A DNA stretch of 64,000 nt from CAVPCZ01 sp963702445. Lineage in GTDB: Bacteria; Bacteroidota; Ignavibacteria; UBA10030; UBA6906. The notes beneath the pieces are model-generated. The model saw only the letters and a list, made by a program, of their open reading frames with translations, searched no databases and was not told the origin of the DNA. The position numbers and the translations under genes were made by a program. The stretch's first letter is position 1. Every line of letters begins with the position of its first letter. The stretch is taken from the NCBI GenBank assembly GCA_963702445.1, contig CAVPCZ010000025.1, positions 1-64,000 of the forward strand, given 5' to 3'. Below, in pieces: positions 48,832 through 57,894 of this stretch.

Positions 48832-49450
48832 GTTTCGCTCCTTGAAGGTTTATGAAGGATTGGAAAGCGAAGTCTATTGGAGATGCTCATCGATCCAGAA
48901 CGGGAATGTTATCCGGCGATGCAAATGCCGGGCGGGGAAAATCGCGACACAACAAGGTTCAAACAGTGTACCAGATGGATATTACACTTTTCGATCCATT
49001 TATGCAATCGGAGACCGGATAGTGTGCCAATTCCGCACACTTCAATGTGCAGTTTTCGCACACAAAATGCACACGTGAGTCGCACCATGCACGTCACACA
49101 TGTGACACACGTGACACATGTGCCTCTGTTGATATTCGCAGCCGGAGATCGTATCATGAATCTTACATGACCATCGCATCCTCCTGATCCTCCTCTGCGC
49201 CTCCGACAGCAGCGCAGACCACCGTACGCGGAAACCTTACGTCACACGTGGACAGCCTCATCGCCGCTATCCCCACCGGGACCGGAACCGGGCTGTATCA
49301 ACCACCCGGAACAACCCAGCAGTCCCAGTGGCGAACCATGGTGGGAACGATCCTGCAGGCGGACATCTCGCTCGCAGCCTCTCTGGCGGCCCCGCCCGGC
49401 TATATCCTTCACGACTTCACCGATACGTCCAACTCCCGGACTTCTCCATC
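48832..49450. other. 619-bp divergent intergenic region with 9-bp-period repeats
   Basis: No gene is supported between the beta-propeller gene (minus) and the M14 gene (plus). The region is rich in CACA/TGTG steps. It contains the repeat array at 49093-49122 and a further GTCACACGTG at 49241-49250. No convincing sigma-70 pair was found for either flanking gene. Open frames here lack ribosome sites and encode low-complexity His-Val-Thr repeats only because of the DNA repeat. Confidence 0.55.
49093..49122. repeat. 9-bp-period GTCACAC/GTGACAC repeat, copy B
   Basis: GTCACAC at 49093, GTGACAC at 49102 and 49111, and a partial GTG at 49120, all in 9-base register; the first two form an inverted repeat (GTCACA and TGTGAC with a 2-base spacer). 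It is similar in heptamer and period to the array at 24444-24468. Confidence 0.6.
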
Positions 49451-52084
49451 ATGAACGCATTTTGCCGGCTCTTTCTGATTCTGAGTCTTCTCATGGCCAC
49501 ATACCCTGTCTCCGCGCAACCACAGCCCCCGGGGTTGGGTCCTCAAGAGCCGCCCCCCCGGGGCCTGCTCCCGGACGTACAATATGATCCTGCGATTCCG
49601 ACGCCGGAATCTTTTTTTGGCTTCGCATCAGGCGACTGGCACATCCGGCACGATCAGCTGCTGGGATATCTGAAGGCGCTGGATGCCGCCTCCGACCGTC
49701 TGACGTTGGAGGAGTACGGGCGGACCTATGAACAGCGTGCGCTTGTACTGCTCACCGTCACCCATCCGGAGAATCACCCGCAGCTGGAGAGGATCCGGAC
49801 GCAGCACCTCGCACTCGGTGACCCGGCGACAGGACAGAAAGCCGATCTCTCCCCGCTGCCCGCTGTTCTCTGGATGGGATTCAGCGTGCATGGCAACGAA
49901 GCAAGCGGAGCCAACGCCGCTCCGCTGGTGGCCTATTACCTTGCAGCGGCACAAGGACCGGCGGTAGAGGAACAACTCCGGAACACCGTCATCCTTATCG
50001 ACCCGTGCATCAATCCGGACGGTTACGACCGGTTCGTCACGTGGGTCAATGGCAACCGGGGTGCGCAAACAGTGACTGATCCTGCCACGCGGGAGCATCA
50101 GGAGCCCTGGCCCTCCGGCCGGACCAATCATTACTGGTTCGATCTCAATCGGGACTACTTCCCGCTGGTCCATCCCGAATCCCGCGCCCGCCTTGAACAA
50201 TACTACCGCTGGATGCCTAACCTCCTGCTGGATTTTCATGAAATGGGGACCAACTCGACATACTTTTTTCAGCCGGGGAAACCCTCCGCCATCCACCCTC
50301 AGATCACCACTGGCAACCAGAAGCTCACCGCTCTACTGAGCCGGCATTTTGCAGCGGCACTGGACAGCATCGGATCGCTGTATTTTTCCAGGGAGATTTT
50401 CGACGACTTCTTCATAGGCAAAGGATCCTCTTACACGGATGTCACCGGTTCGGTCGGCATCCTCTTCGAACAGGCCAGCGTCAGAGGACATCGACAGGAA
50501 CAGACGGATGGTGTGCTCGAATTCCGCGATGCGATCCGTAATCACACGACATCCGCGTTGACCGCCCTGGATGCGCTGTCCGAGCACCGGACCGATTTCC
50601 TCACCTACCAGCAGGAATTTTTCCGCGATGCCGTCCGTGACGCGTCGCGAGCCTCCGTCCGCGGATATGTCTTCGGCTCCGCCGTTGACCCGGTGCGCAC
50701 CCGCATCCTCCTTGATCTTCTCCGCAGGCACCGCATCCTCGTCCATGAACTCGCGGCACCGTATGACGCCGCGGGCATGCGCTTTCTCCCCGGTTCCGCA
50801 TTCGTGCTGGACGCGGCCCAGCCGCAGTACCGGCTCCTGACGTCGTTGTTTGAAAGACGCACGGCGTTCACGGACAGCGTGTTCTACGATATTTCCTCAT
50901 GGACGCTCCCCCTTGCATACGGTGTTCCGTATGTCGAATTGAAGACCATCCCGGCAGCGATCCGCGGCAAGGAGGTCACCGGTCAACTTCCGGCAACGGG
51001 ATTCTACCGGGGGCCCGCTCATCCGGTGGCGTATGCCGTGCCCTGGTCACAGCAGAACGCACCACGTCTCCTGCACCAGCTCCTCACCGCGGGTATTCGT
51101 GCACGGACCGCTTCACGGGGGTTCAGCGCGAAGGTCGAGGGAATACCGGCGGCGGTTCGCTTCGGGTTCGGGACCATCATCATTCCGCTCGGAATCCAGC
51201 AGGAGAAGAGCGAGAGCATCCGCACCATCCTCGAGCGCGCCATCAGCTCTGAAGGTATCATGGCCTATGGCCTCGGCACCGGCCAGGCCGAAGAGGGAGT
51301 TGATCTCGGAAGTGAAGCGATGCGGCCCGTTGCGCTGCCCCGCGTTCTTCTCGTGGCAGGCAGCGGTGTCCGGAGCAACGATGCGGGCGAGGTGTGGCAT
51401 CTGCTGGACCGGCGTATCGGGATGACCGTAACACTGGTCGAGCCGGCACAACTGAACCGGATAACCCTCGACAGGTATTCGGTGATTATCATGCCCGGCG
51501 GGAACTACACGCAGGTGGATTCTTCCGGCGTGGCTGCGTTGCGGATCTGGCTGGAGAAAGGTGGAACGATGGTCAGTCTGGAAAACGCCGGCGAGTGGCT
51601 TGCCCGGAAGAAGCTCGCAACGCTACGCTTCCGGGCTGCTGCAGAGACGGGTCAGGACAGCGGTGTTGCCCGGCGCCCGTTCGCCGGCAGAAGAGACGCA
51701 GAAGCTGCACAGCAGATCAACGGGGCCATCGTGGAGGCGTCCTTCGATTCAACGCATCCGGTCTGCTATGGTATTGAGGGTGACCGGCTTCACCTCTGCC
51801 GCGTGAATACACTCGCGCTGGAACCTTCCCGTGATCCTTATGCCACGCCGGTGGTGTACACCACTTCACTTCTTGTCAGCGGGTATATGTCAAAGGAGCA
51901 TCAGAAGGTCCTGGGGAACAGTGCGGCCGTCGTCGTCAGCGGTCTCGGCTCCGGACGCGTCGTGCAAATCACCGACAACCCCTCCTTCAGGGGGTTCTGG
52001 CTCGGCTCGGAAAAACTCCTCTTGAACGCAATCTTTTTCGGCCAGATCATACGTCCGCCCGCCGGGGGTGGCGAACGGGAATAA
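49451..52084 (+). CDS. Secreted M14-family zinc carboxypeptidase with C-terminal GATase1-like domain
   Basis: Intact, 877 residues. Signal peptide (FCRLFLILSLLMATYPVSAQ). The zinc site is visible: GFSVHGNEASGANAA (H147, E150) and LLDFHEMGTNSTYFFQPG (H263), with DPCINPDGYDRF and WFDLNRDYF as M14 substrate-pocket elements. The last 300 residues contain PRVLLVAGSGVRSNDAGEVW, YSVIIMPGGNYTQVD and LRIWLEKGGTMVSLENAGEW, a class-I-amidotransferase/ThuA-like fold common in large bacterial M14 proteins. It should trim peptides outside the cytoplasm. ATG 49451 was preferred to an upstream frame start because it begins the signal peptide, although the ribosome site is weak. Confidence 0.88.
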   Translation: MNAFCRLFLILSLLMATYPVSAQPQPPGLGPQEPPPRGLLPDVQYDPAIPTPESFFGFASGDWHIRHDQLLGYLKALDAASDRLTLEEYGRTYEQRALVLLTVTHPENHPQLERIRTQHLALGDPATGQKADLSPLPAVLWMGFSVHGNEASGANAAPLVAYYLAAAQGPAVEEQLRNTVILIDPCINPDGYDRFVTWVNGNRGAQTVTDPATREHQEPWPSGRTNHYWFDLNRDYFPLVHPESRARLEQYYRWMPNLLLDFHEMGTNSTYFFQPGKPSAIHPQITTGNQKLTALLSRHFAAALDSIGSLYFSREIFDDFFIGKGSSYTDVTGSVGILFEQASVRGHRQEQTDGVLEFRDAIRNHTTSALTALDALSEHRTDFLTYQQEFFRDAVRDASRASVRGYVFGSAVDPVRTRILLDLLRRHRILVHELAAPYDAAGMRFLPGSAFVLDAAQPQYRLLTSLFERRTAFTDSVFYDISSWTLPLAYGVPYVELKTIPAAIRGKEVTGQLPATGFYRGPAHPVAYAVPWSQQNAPRLLHQLLTAGIRARTASRGFSAKVEGIPAAVRFGFGTIIIPLGIQQEKSESIRTILERAISSEGIMAYGLGTGQAEEGVDLGSEAMRPVALPRVLLVAGSGVRSNDAGEVWHLLDRRIGMTVTLVEPAQLNRITLDRYSVIIMPGGNYTQVDSSGVAALRIWLEKGGTMVSLENAGEWLARKKLATLRFRAAAETGQDSGVARRPFAGRRDAEAAQQINGAIVEASFDSTHPVCYGIEGDRLHLCRVNTLALEPSRDPYATPVVYTTSLLVSGYMSKEHQKVLGNSAAVVVSGLGSGRVVQITDNPSFRGFWLGSEKLLLNAIFFGQIIRPPAGGGERE

Positions 52085-52130
52085 TCCGCGCTCCGGCATA
52101 CGCATATCGGGTCACATACCCGCCGGCCGG

Positions 52131-53360
52131 CTACGGATGTACCACCGTATATCCGAACTGGTTGAAATAGGCCAGCACCAGTTTCTCAACGCCGGCATAC
52201 AACACCCGCACATCGGACACGGATGGCATTTTCTTGCGGTATGATTCCACGGCCTCGTGCCCGAGCCGGAGGATCTTCCCATCCGTGTCACGCAACCGCT
52301 GCACCGTTCCCGTTCCCTGCCTGTTCATCACCTTCGCCAGGTCGAGGTAGTACTTCCCTTCAGAGGTTTTAAGGGGAAAGCAGCGCGTTTTGAGCTTGAG
52401 GGACGCATCGTTGACCGGTGCGGGTTCGTCCCCACTGGAAACCCAGATTGAGGGGATCGCTTCCGCATATTTCACCCAGACCGGAACGACGGGCGTTGTC
52501 AGCGGAGAGCCAAGAACGGTCCATAACGTGGTAAGCGCGGCATCCTCATCAGGCTTCACTCCCTGAATAACCATCGAGGCGGAGGTTGAATACCGCGGGA
52601 TGAAATCGGCGAAATTCACCATGGTGCGAACGTCCTCCGACTCCGGCAGGTTGTCCTTTGCCAGATTGGTCCCGACGAGCGAGTGCGTGAAACAGACTGT
52701 CCCCTCGAGCAGGAGAAAATCCACGGACAACCCTTCTCCGAGATATGCCCACTGAAAGAGATCGGTTGCCGTCTGATACCGGATATTTCCCTGGCCGTCT
52801 TCAGGAGCTCCGGACGCGGAGAAATTCGTGCGCAGCAGATATCCGCGGGGAGCGGCAACAGGATCATTGGCATCGAACTTCTTGAACGCGTACGGGTCGG
52901 TCTCGTAATATGCCGCACCCCCTGCCGCATCGATCACCCCGAAGTTCGCTTCGACGCCCCGTTTGCCGCCCGTGTCGTTCAGCAACTTCTCGAAATCCGC
53001 CAGGGTTTTGCACGTCCCCAACGCCTTCTTCATCAGAAAACCTTCCTCGTCCATCTTCCCCTTGTACTTTTCGTACGAAAGGTTGTACGAGGCGGTATTG
53101 ATGATGCTGAAACCGACCTCATTGCTCCCCATGAAACATTCTGCATTCGAGGAATCGGTCAGATCATGAACACCAAGAAACCGGTACCGCTCTCCGCTGG
53201 AAGACACCAGCTTGTTTTCCAGGGTTCCCGTGTCGCGCTGCTTCCAGAGCAATGGACGCCCGTCCTTCGTCGCTTTGCCGGAGATGACCGCCGACGTGCA
53301 GGCAACACCCAGTGACACAAAGAGAATGAATGTGATGATGAGGAAGACAGGAACGCGCAT
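52131..53360 (-). CDS. Exported Ntn-hydrolase (C45/acyltransferase-like) protein
   Basis: Intact, 409 residues. A signal peptide (VPVFLIITFILFVSLGVA) is followed directly by CTSAVISGKATKDGRPLLWK, the pattern of the C45/AAT-like Ntn hydrolases in which the Cys exposed by processing is the nucleophile. Further family-like parts are ECFMGSNEVGFSIINTASYN, GVEANFGVIDAAGGAAYYET, PRGYLLRTNFSASG and YQTATDLFQWA. Relatives cleave amide bonds of acylated amines or amino acids. ATG 53360 has GGAGAT upstream; an upstream in-frame ATG was rejected because it adds a polar stretch before the signal. It converges on the M14 gene at 49451-52084 and lies beside a second M14 gene. Confidence 0.8.
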   Translation of the reverse strand: MRVPVFLIITFILFVSLGVACTSAVISGKATKDGRPLLWKQRDTGTLENKLVSSSGERYRFLGVHDLTDSSNAECFMGSNEVGFSIINTASYNLSYEKYKGKMDEEGFLMKKALGTCKTLADFEKLLNDTGGKRGVEANFGVIDAAGGAAYYETDPYAFKKFDANDPVAAPRGYLLRTNFSASGAPEDGQGNIRYQTATDLFQWAYLGEGLSVDFLLLEGTVCFTHSLVGTNLAKDNLPESEDVRTMVNFADFIPRYSTSASMVIQGVKPDEDAALTTLWTVLGSPLTTPVVPVWVKYAEAIPSIWVSSGDEPAPVNDASLKLKTRCFPLKTSEGKYYLDLAKVMNRQGTGTVQRLRDTDGKILRLGHEAVESYRKKMPSVSDVRVLYAGVEKLVLAYFNQFGYTVVHP

Positions 53361-53486
53361 ATGATCTCCAGAGAGAGAGTGAAGAAGAAGGACCGCACCG
53401 TCGTCGAGGGAGCCAGAATACATCGCGGCCCGTGCCGATCCAGAGACAACAGGGGATGCACCGGAACATCGGAAACGCGACTCGGC

Positions 53487-54974
53487 CTACTCCTGCAACG
53501 GCAGACGGTACACCGGATATTCAAGGCCTGCAGCGCGCCAGGGCGCGAACAGGCTTTCCTGTACCAGACCCCACATGGAGGCCGGTTCAAGGGCAATCAC
53601 CAGCATCGTGGCATGGAGCTGTTGAAGGGGAACAACAACATCCCCGGCCTGGAACCGCCGTTGTGTCTTCCGGACCGTGTACGACGGAAGCAGGATGTTC
53701 ATTCCTTCGCGCTCCACCGTATCCACCTGCGTAATGACGGTGGCTTCCACTTCAAGTGTCGTGTCGCGCTGCAACGTCCGGTATTCAACCCCGTGACGCT
53801 CGAGAACCTCAAGCACGCCGGTCAACGCATGCGGGAGCACATACCCCTGCGGACGGCTGACCTTCACAAAGGTCTTCACCACCGGCCGGTGCGGCAGGGA
53901 GACCGTCGAGTCTTTTCCGCCGGGAACGGTTGTCACGGGGATGACGATCACCGATCCGTCATGGACGTGATCCATCACCAGCGCTATGGAATCCTGCCGG
54001 GCAAGATTCTTGAAGCGTTCTTCCCGGACCAGAAGGCGGATTTCCCCGGCCCGTACCGCCACAAACCTGAGGAACGCGGTGATTGCGGCAGCCTGCCCCT
54101 TCGTGCGGCGGGCCAGATCTTCGTGCATGCTCCTGCCGTTCCGCCCTTCAAGAATAAACGAAAACGTATTCAGAATTGCGAGGCTCTGCCGGCCGTCATT
54201 GATGGCCGTTGTACTGTGACGGGGATTGTCGTGCGGTCCGTCGATGATGATATAGTTGAAAAACCGCACGCCCTGTTCCCGCAGCTCCGCATCCAGAGCG
54301 GGGAACATCTGCTGGAGGCCGAACCGAACAAGGGGCTGTGCAACGTTCGGATTGGTGGGCGCACCGAATTGTTCATCCATGGCCCGTACATACCCCGCTT
54401 CCGTCCATTCCCTGCCGAGGGCCCCGAACTCATGCACATCGAGGGTCACTTCGGGCTTCCACCGGTTGAATACGGCATGCACGGCCTGTGTCTCGGGCTG
54501 TGAGAGGAGCAGATGGTCGCGATTGAGGTCGGCACCGTTTCCGTTCTGACGTTTGCCCGCTTCATTTCCGTCCGGATTGACCGAAGGAATCACGAACAGG
54601 TCCATCCGCGTCAGAAGCGTGTCCAGCGCTCCGGATGCCGCACGGGCTATCAACATCAACGCCGCCTCCTTCCCCGACGGCTCGTTGCCGTGCTGCTGGC
54701 AGAAGAGCAAGACGCGCAGCCGCGGGGATCCGCCTGTATCCGCCGGGTGGCGCAGGATGACCAGCGGGATCTCCCGTCCCAGCGCCGATTTCCCTGCCGT
54801 CTCCAGCGAGATTCTGTCCGAAGCCCCGTCAGCCGCCCGGAGGAACTCCAGCATCTCCGCGTGTTCCGTCGCCCTGACGAAGTCCTTGACTTCAAGCGGG
54901 GTGGAGAGCTGGGCCGCCAGGAAACCGGAAGGGAGGGCTGACAGAAGCAGGAACACAATCATATGGCGTCGCAT
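53487..54974 (-). CDS. Secreted M14-family zinc carboxypeptidase
   Basis: Intact, 495 residues. Signal peptide (MIVFLLLSALPSGFLAAQ), then an M14 domain with FCQQHGNEPSGKEAALML (H95, E98), IPSVNPDGNEAGKRQNGNGA, DLNRDHLLLSQPE, VTLDVHEFGALGREWTE (H181) and FSFILEGRNGRS holding the catalytic Glu. The C-terminal 150 residues (including SRPQGYVLPHALTGVLEVLE) are the extension common to large bacterial M14 proteins. ATG 54974 follows TAGGGTG; a GTG six bases earlier is possible. The gene ends 126 bases before the Ntn-hydrolase start and on the same strand, so they may form a unit for peptide turnover outside the cell. Confidence 0.9.
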   Translation of the reverse strand: MRRHMIVFLLLSALPSGFLAAQLSTPLEVKDFVRATEHAEMLEFLRAADGASDRISLETAGKSALGREIPLVILRHPADTGGSPRLRVLLFCQQHGNEPSGKEAALMLIARAASGALDTLLTRMDLFVIPSVNPDGNEAGKRQNGNGADLNRDHLLLSQPETQAVHAVFNRWKPEVTLDVHEFGALGREWTEAGYVRAMDEQFGAPTNPNVAQPLVRFGLQQMFPALDAELREQGVRFFNYIIIDGPHDNPRHSTTAINDGRQSLAILNTFSFILEGRNGRSMHEDLARRTKGQAAAITAFLRFVAVRAGEIRLLVREERFKNLARQDSIALVMDHVHDGSVIVIPVTTVPGGKDSTVSLPHRPVVKTFVKVSRPQGYVLPHALTGVLEVLERHGVEYRTLQRDTTLEVEATVITQVDTVEREGMNILLPSYTVRKTQRRFQAGDVVVPLQQLHATMLVIALEPASMWGLVQESLFAPWRAAGLEYPVYRLPLQE

Positions 54975-55091
54975 GTTCACCCTATTGGATGTGGAGATGG
55001 CGTGGATTCCTCAACGCGGTGCTGCTTGTCACCACCCGCGTGATGCGCGGGTATCCGTCCCTGACGGAGATGCATCAACGGCGGATGGGGT

Positions 55092-56966
55092 TCAACGTTT
55101 CGCCCGCTGGGGGGCGATCATGGATTCCGGCGCCATCAGTCGATCCAGCTCCTCCTGTGTGAGCAGGTTCCGTTCAAGCACCAGTTCATACACGCTCCTC
55201 TCCTGATCCAGCGCATCTTTGGCGAGCACCGTGCATGTTTCATAGCCCAGCACGGGATTCAGCGCCGTTACCAGCCCGATGCTCCGTTCCACCATCAGAC
55301 GGCAGCGTTTCTCGTTGGCCGTGATCCCGTCGATACACCGGTGTTTGAGCGTGGCCATGCCGTTCTTGAGCATCTCTATCGACTCAAAGATGCACTCCGC
55401 GATCACCGGCTCCATCACGTTCAATTCCAGCTGCCCTGCTTCCGCGCCGAGTGTCACCGTCAGGTCATTGCCGATCACCTTGAACGCGATCTGGTTGATG
55501 ACTTCGGGAATAACGGGATTGACTTTCCCGGGCATGATGGAGGACCCCGGCTGCATCGGGGGAAGATTGATCTCGAACAGACCGGCACGCGGTCCGGAGG
55601 AGAGCAGCCTGAGGTCATTGCAGATTTTCGAGAGCTTCACCGCCAGCCGTTTCACCGCCGAGGAATAGATGACGAATGCGCCCGTGTCCTGCGTCGCCTC
55701 CACCAGGTTCGGAGCGAGCACCACGTTCAACCCGGTAATCGACCGCAGGTGCCCGACCGCCTTCTCGCTGTAGAGAGGATCGGCGTTGATGCCGGTGCCG
55801 ATCGCCGTTCCGCCCAGATTGACCTCGAGGAAGAGCCGGGCGTTCTGCTCAAGGCGTTCCACTTCTTCGGCAAGCGTTGCTGCATACGCCTCGAAACTCT
55901 GTCCCAGGGTCATCGGTACGGCATCCTGCAGCTGGGTCCGCCCCATCTTTATGACATGGGAAAACTCCCGGGCCTTGGCACGGAAGGAGAGTATCAATCG
56001 TTCGAGTTCTTCGACGAGCTTCCCGTTACTCATGATTATCGCAATCTTCAACGCCGTGGGATAGGCGTCATTCGTGGACTGCGAGCAGTTGACGTCATTG
56101 TTCGGGTGACAGAACCGGTACTCCCCTCTTTCGTGCCCCAGCAGTTCCAGCGCCCGGTTGGCAATGACTTCATTGGCGTTCATGTTGGTGGAAGTTCCGG
56201 CTCCCCCCTGAATCATGTCCACCACGAACTGGTTGTGCAGTTTTCCCTGGACGATTTCAGCGCATGCCCCCTCGATGGCATCGCCAACCACGGAAGAAAT
56301 CAGCCCGAGATCCACATTGGCGCGCGCCGCGGCCATTTTCACCATGGCCAGCCCCGAGATCAGGGCCGGATAAAGCTCCAGCGTAATGCCGCTGATGGGG
56401 AAGTTTTCGATTGCCCGCAGTGTCTGTATGCCGTAGTAGAATTCGTGGGGCACGTCACGATCACCGAGGAGGTCATGCTCCCTGCGCGTGCGGCCGGAAA
56501 CATATTGTGCGGTTTCGTCAATCACCCGGGATGTGGTCGAGCGCATGCGCCGGACGATGACGCGGGCGATGCGGGAGAGCACCTTTGCCCCGAGGGTGGG
56601 GCTCCGGCGCGCCAGGGCCGAAAAATCCCCACCGCTGATAAGAAGGATGACCGCCGGACAGAGTGTCCGTGCCGATGTGGAATGAGGATCCTCATCCATC
56701 AGCGCCCCTTCCCCCAGAAAATCCCCCTGGCGGAAATACGCCAGGCGTTTTTCATCGCCGAACGGCGTCCGCTTGAAGAGCTCGATCTCCCCTGTCTGAA
56801 CCAGGATCAGCCCCTGCCGGGGAGTATTCTCCGTGAACACCAGCGCACCCGCCGGCAGCTGTTGCTCGCGTACAAGACCCGCCAGCTGACTCTGTTCGCT
56901 CTCTTCCAGATCCTTGAACAGTTCGATGCCGCTGAGAAACCGGACAATCTCAGGAAGTGCCTGCAT
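55092..56966 (-). CDS. aspA: Aspartate ammonia-lyase with N-terminal cyclic-nucleotide-binding domain
   Basis: Intact, 624 residues. The first 140 are a Crp-like cNMP-binding domain (LFKDLEESEQSQLAGLVREQ, EIELFKRTPFGDEKRLAYF, QGDFLGEGALMDEDPHSTSA, the last resembling the phosphate-binding cassette). From about 160 on comes a full aspartase/fumarase-superfamily enzyme: GDRDVPHEFYYGIQTLRAIE, GGAGTSTNMNANEVIANRA, VNCSQSTNDAYPTALKI, MGRTQLQDAVPMTLGQ and the signature GSSIMPGKVNPVIPEV near residue 473. Aspartase interconverts aspartate with fumarate and ammonia. The usual length is about 470, so the N-terminal domain is an added module and could make activity respond to cAMP, c-di-GMP-like ligands or none. 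ATG 56966 has GGAG upstream. Class II fumarase is less likely given the YYGIQTLRA motif. Confidence 0.9.
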   Translation of the reverse strand: MQALPEIVRFLSGIELFKDLEESEQSQLAGLVREQQLPAGALVFTENTPRQGLILVQTGEIELFKRTPFGDEKRLAYFRQGDFLGEGALMDEDPHSTSARTLCPAVILLISGGDFSALARRSPTLGAKVLSRIARVIVRRMRSTTSRVIDETAQYVSGRTRREHDLLGDRDVPHEFYYGIQTLRAIENFPISGITLELYPALISGLAMVKMAAARANVDLGLISSVVGDAIEGACAEIVQGKLHNQFVVDMIQGGAGTSTNMNANEVIANRALELLGHERGEYRFCHPNNDVNCSQSTNDAYPTALKIAIIMSNGKLVEELERLILSFRAKAREFSHVIKMGRTQLQDAVPMTLGQSFEAYAATLAEEVERLEQNARLFLEVNLGGTAIGTGINADPLYSEKAVGHLRSITGLNVVLAPNLVEATQDTGAFVIYSSAVKRLAVKLSKICNDLRLLSSGPRAGLFEINLPPMQPGSSIMPGKVNPVIPEVINQIAFKVIGNDLTVTLGAEAGQLELNVMEPVIAECIFESIEMLKNGMATLKHRCIDGITANEKRCRLMVERSIGLVTALNPVLGYETCTVLAKDALDQERSVYELVLERNLLTQEELDRLMAPESMIAPQRAKR

Positions 56967-57027
56967 TCCGTATGCTCCATTGATGTGTTGACCAATATAC
57001 GCCCGTCACATCCCACATACAAAGGTA

Positions 57028-57894
57028 TTACTTTTCCGGTCCGAAGATAACATCCCGCAGCGCGGGTTCGAGGTCACCCTCATCCGTTTCCACAAGAATG
57101 CACTCCGCCGGACCCTGACGTTTCACCCGGAGGGTCCCGGCTCCCCGGCGTACCACCATCACGCCCGCCCCCTGTTCCTCCACCCCGATCCGTCCCAGGA
57201 ACATGCCGCAATCCTCCGGTGATCCGAACCGCCAGATGAGGACCGAGAATTCCCGCCCGCCGGAGACGCCCGGCAGCACAAACAGTGAAAACCCCCGCAA
57301 CCCTTCGCAGGGCTCCGCCCAGTCCGGCAGTCCGTTCTGAAGGCCGAGTGGTCCTGCCATGCGCTTCACCCCGGGGACAAACGGGAGGAGAAGAGGGTGG
57401 GTGAACTCCGGCGGCAACGCGGGAATCTCCTGCCCGGCGTGAGCGACTATCCAGCGTGCGAGAAGACGGCCGGACTCCTGCAGGGCAGGTGTGCCGCTCC
57501 CGTTTTGAATCCGCACATACAGATCGCGAGCCACCAGCTGAAGTTGAAAGGGCGAAGTGCAGCTCGCCAGGAATGCCGTGTCGGCCGGCCCGCAGGCGGA
57601 ACGGGAGACCGAAAAAATACCGAATGCCGCCGCCGGATCGGTCATCCGGTACGACTCGATCGTGAGTTCTTCGCCGCCGCGAAAAGCCACTTCCTGCACC
57701 GTGAGCGTGCGAAACCCGTACTCGCGGTAGAGCTCAGCGCCGCCGTTGATATACCCCGTCAGCGACGCGCCCTCATAGTGCTGCGTCTGTTTGACGACGA
57801 GCCCGGGGATATCACCGCTGCTGAGGGTGATCCGGCCCGTGTCGGCGCCCTGCGGAAAAATCACCATCAACAGCAGCGCAAGCCGGCCGATCAT
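57028..57894 (-). CDS. DUF6599-like secreted protein
   Basis: Intact, 288 residues with an N-terminal signal (MIGRLALLLMVIFPQGADTG). The body carries YINGGAELYREYGFRTLTVQ, SYRMTDPAAAFGIFSVSR and DLYVRIQNGSG, matching the uncharacterised DUF6599 family. ATG 57894 overlaps the stop of the DUF362 gene as ATGA. DUF6599 genes are often seen with DUF362 and 4Fe-4S proteins, as here. The biochemical role is unknown. Confidence 0.78.
   Translation of the reverse strand: MIGRLALLLMVIFPQGADTGRITLSSGDIPGLVVKQTQHYEGASLTGYINGGAELYREYGFRTLTVQEVAFRGGEELTIESYRMTDPAAAFGIFSVSRSACGPADTAFLASCTSPFQLQLVARDLYVRIQNGSGTPALQESGRLLARWIVAHAGQEIPALPPEFTHPLLLPFVPGVKRMAGPLGLQNGLPDWAEPCEGLRGFSLFVLPGVSGGREFSVLIWRFGSPEDCGMFLGRIGVEEQGAGVMVVRRGAGTLRVKRQGPAECILVETDEGDLEPALRDVIFGPEK

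Noticed and set aside
48877..49170. Small plus-strand protein with His-Val-Thr repeats
   Set aside because: The repeat in the peptide comes entirely from the 9-bp DNA array; there is no ribosome site and the composition is unlike any neighbour.
53280..53310. Lipobox reading of LGVAC in the Ntn-hydrolase-like protein
   Set aside because: The -3 residue is Gly, not Leu/Val/Ile, and the Cys is followed by the C45-family TSAVISGKATKDGRPLLW pattern, so it is more likely the catalytic nucleophile.
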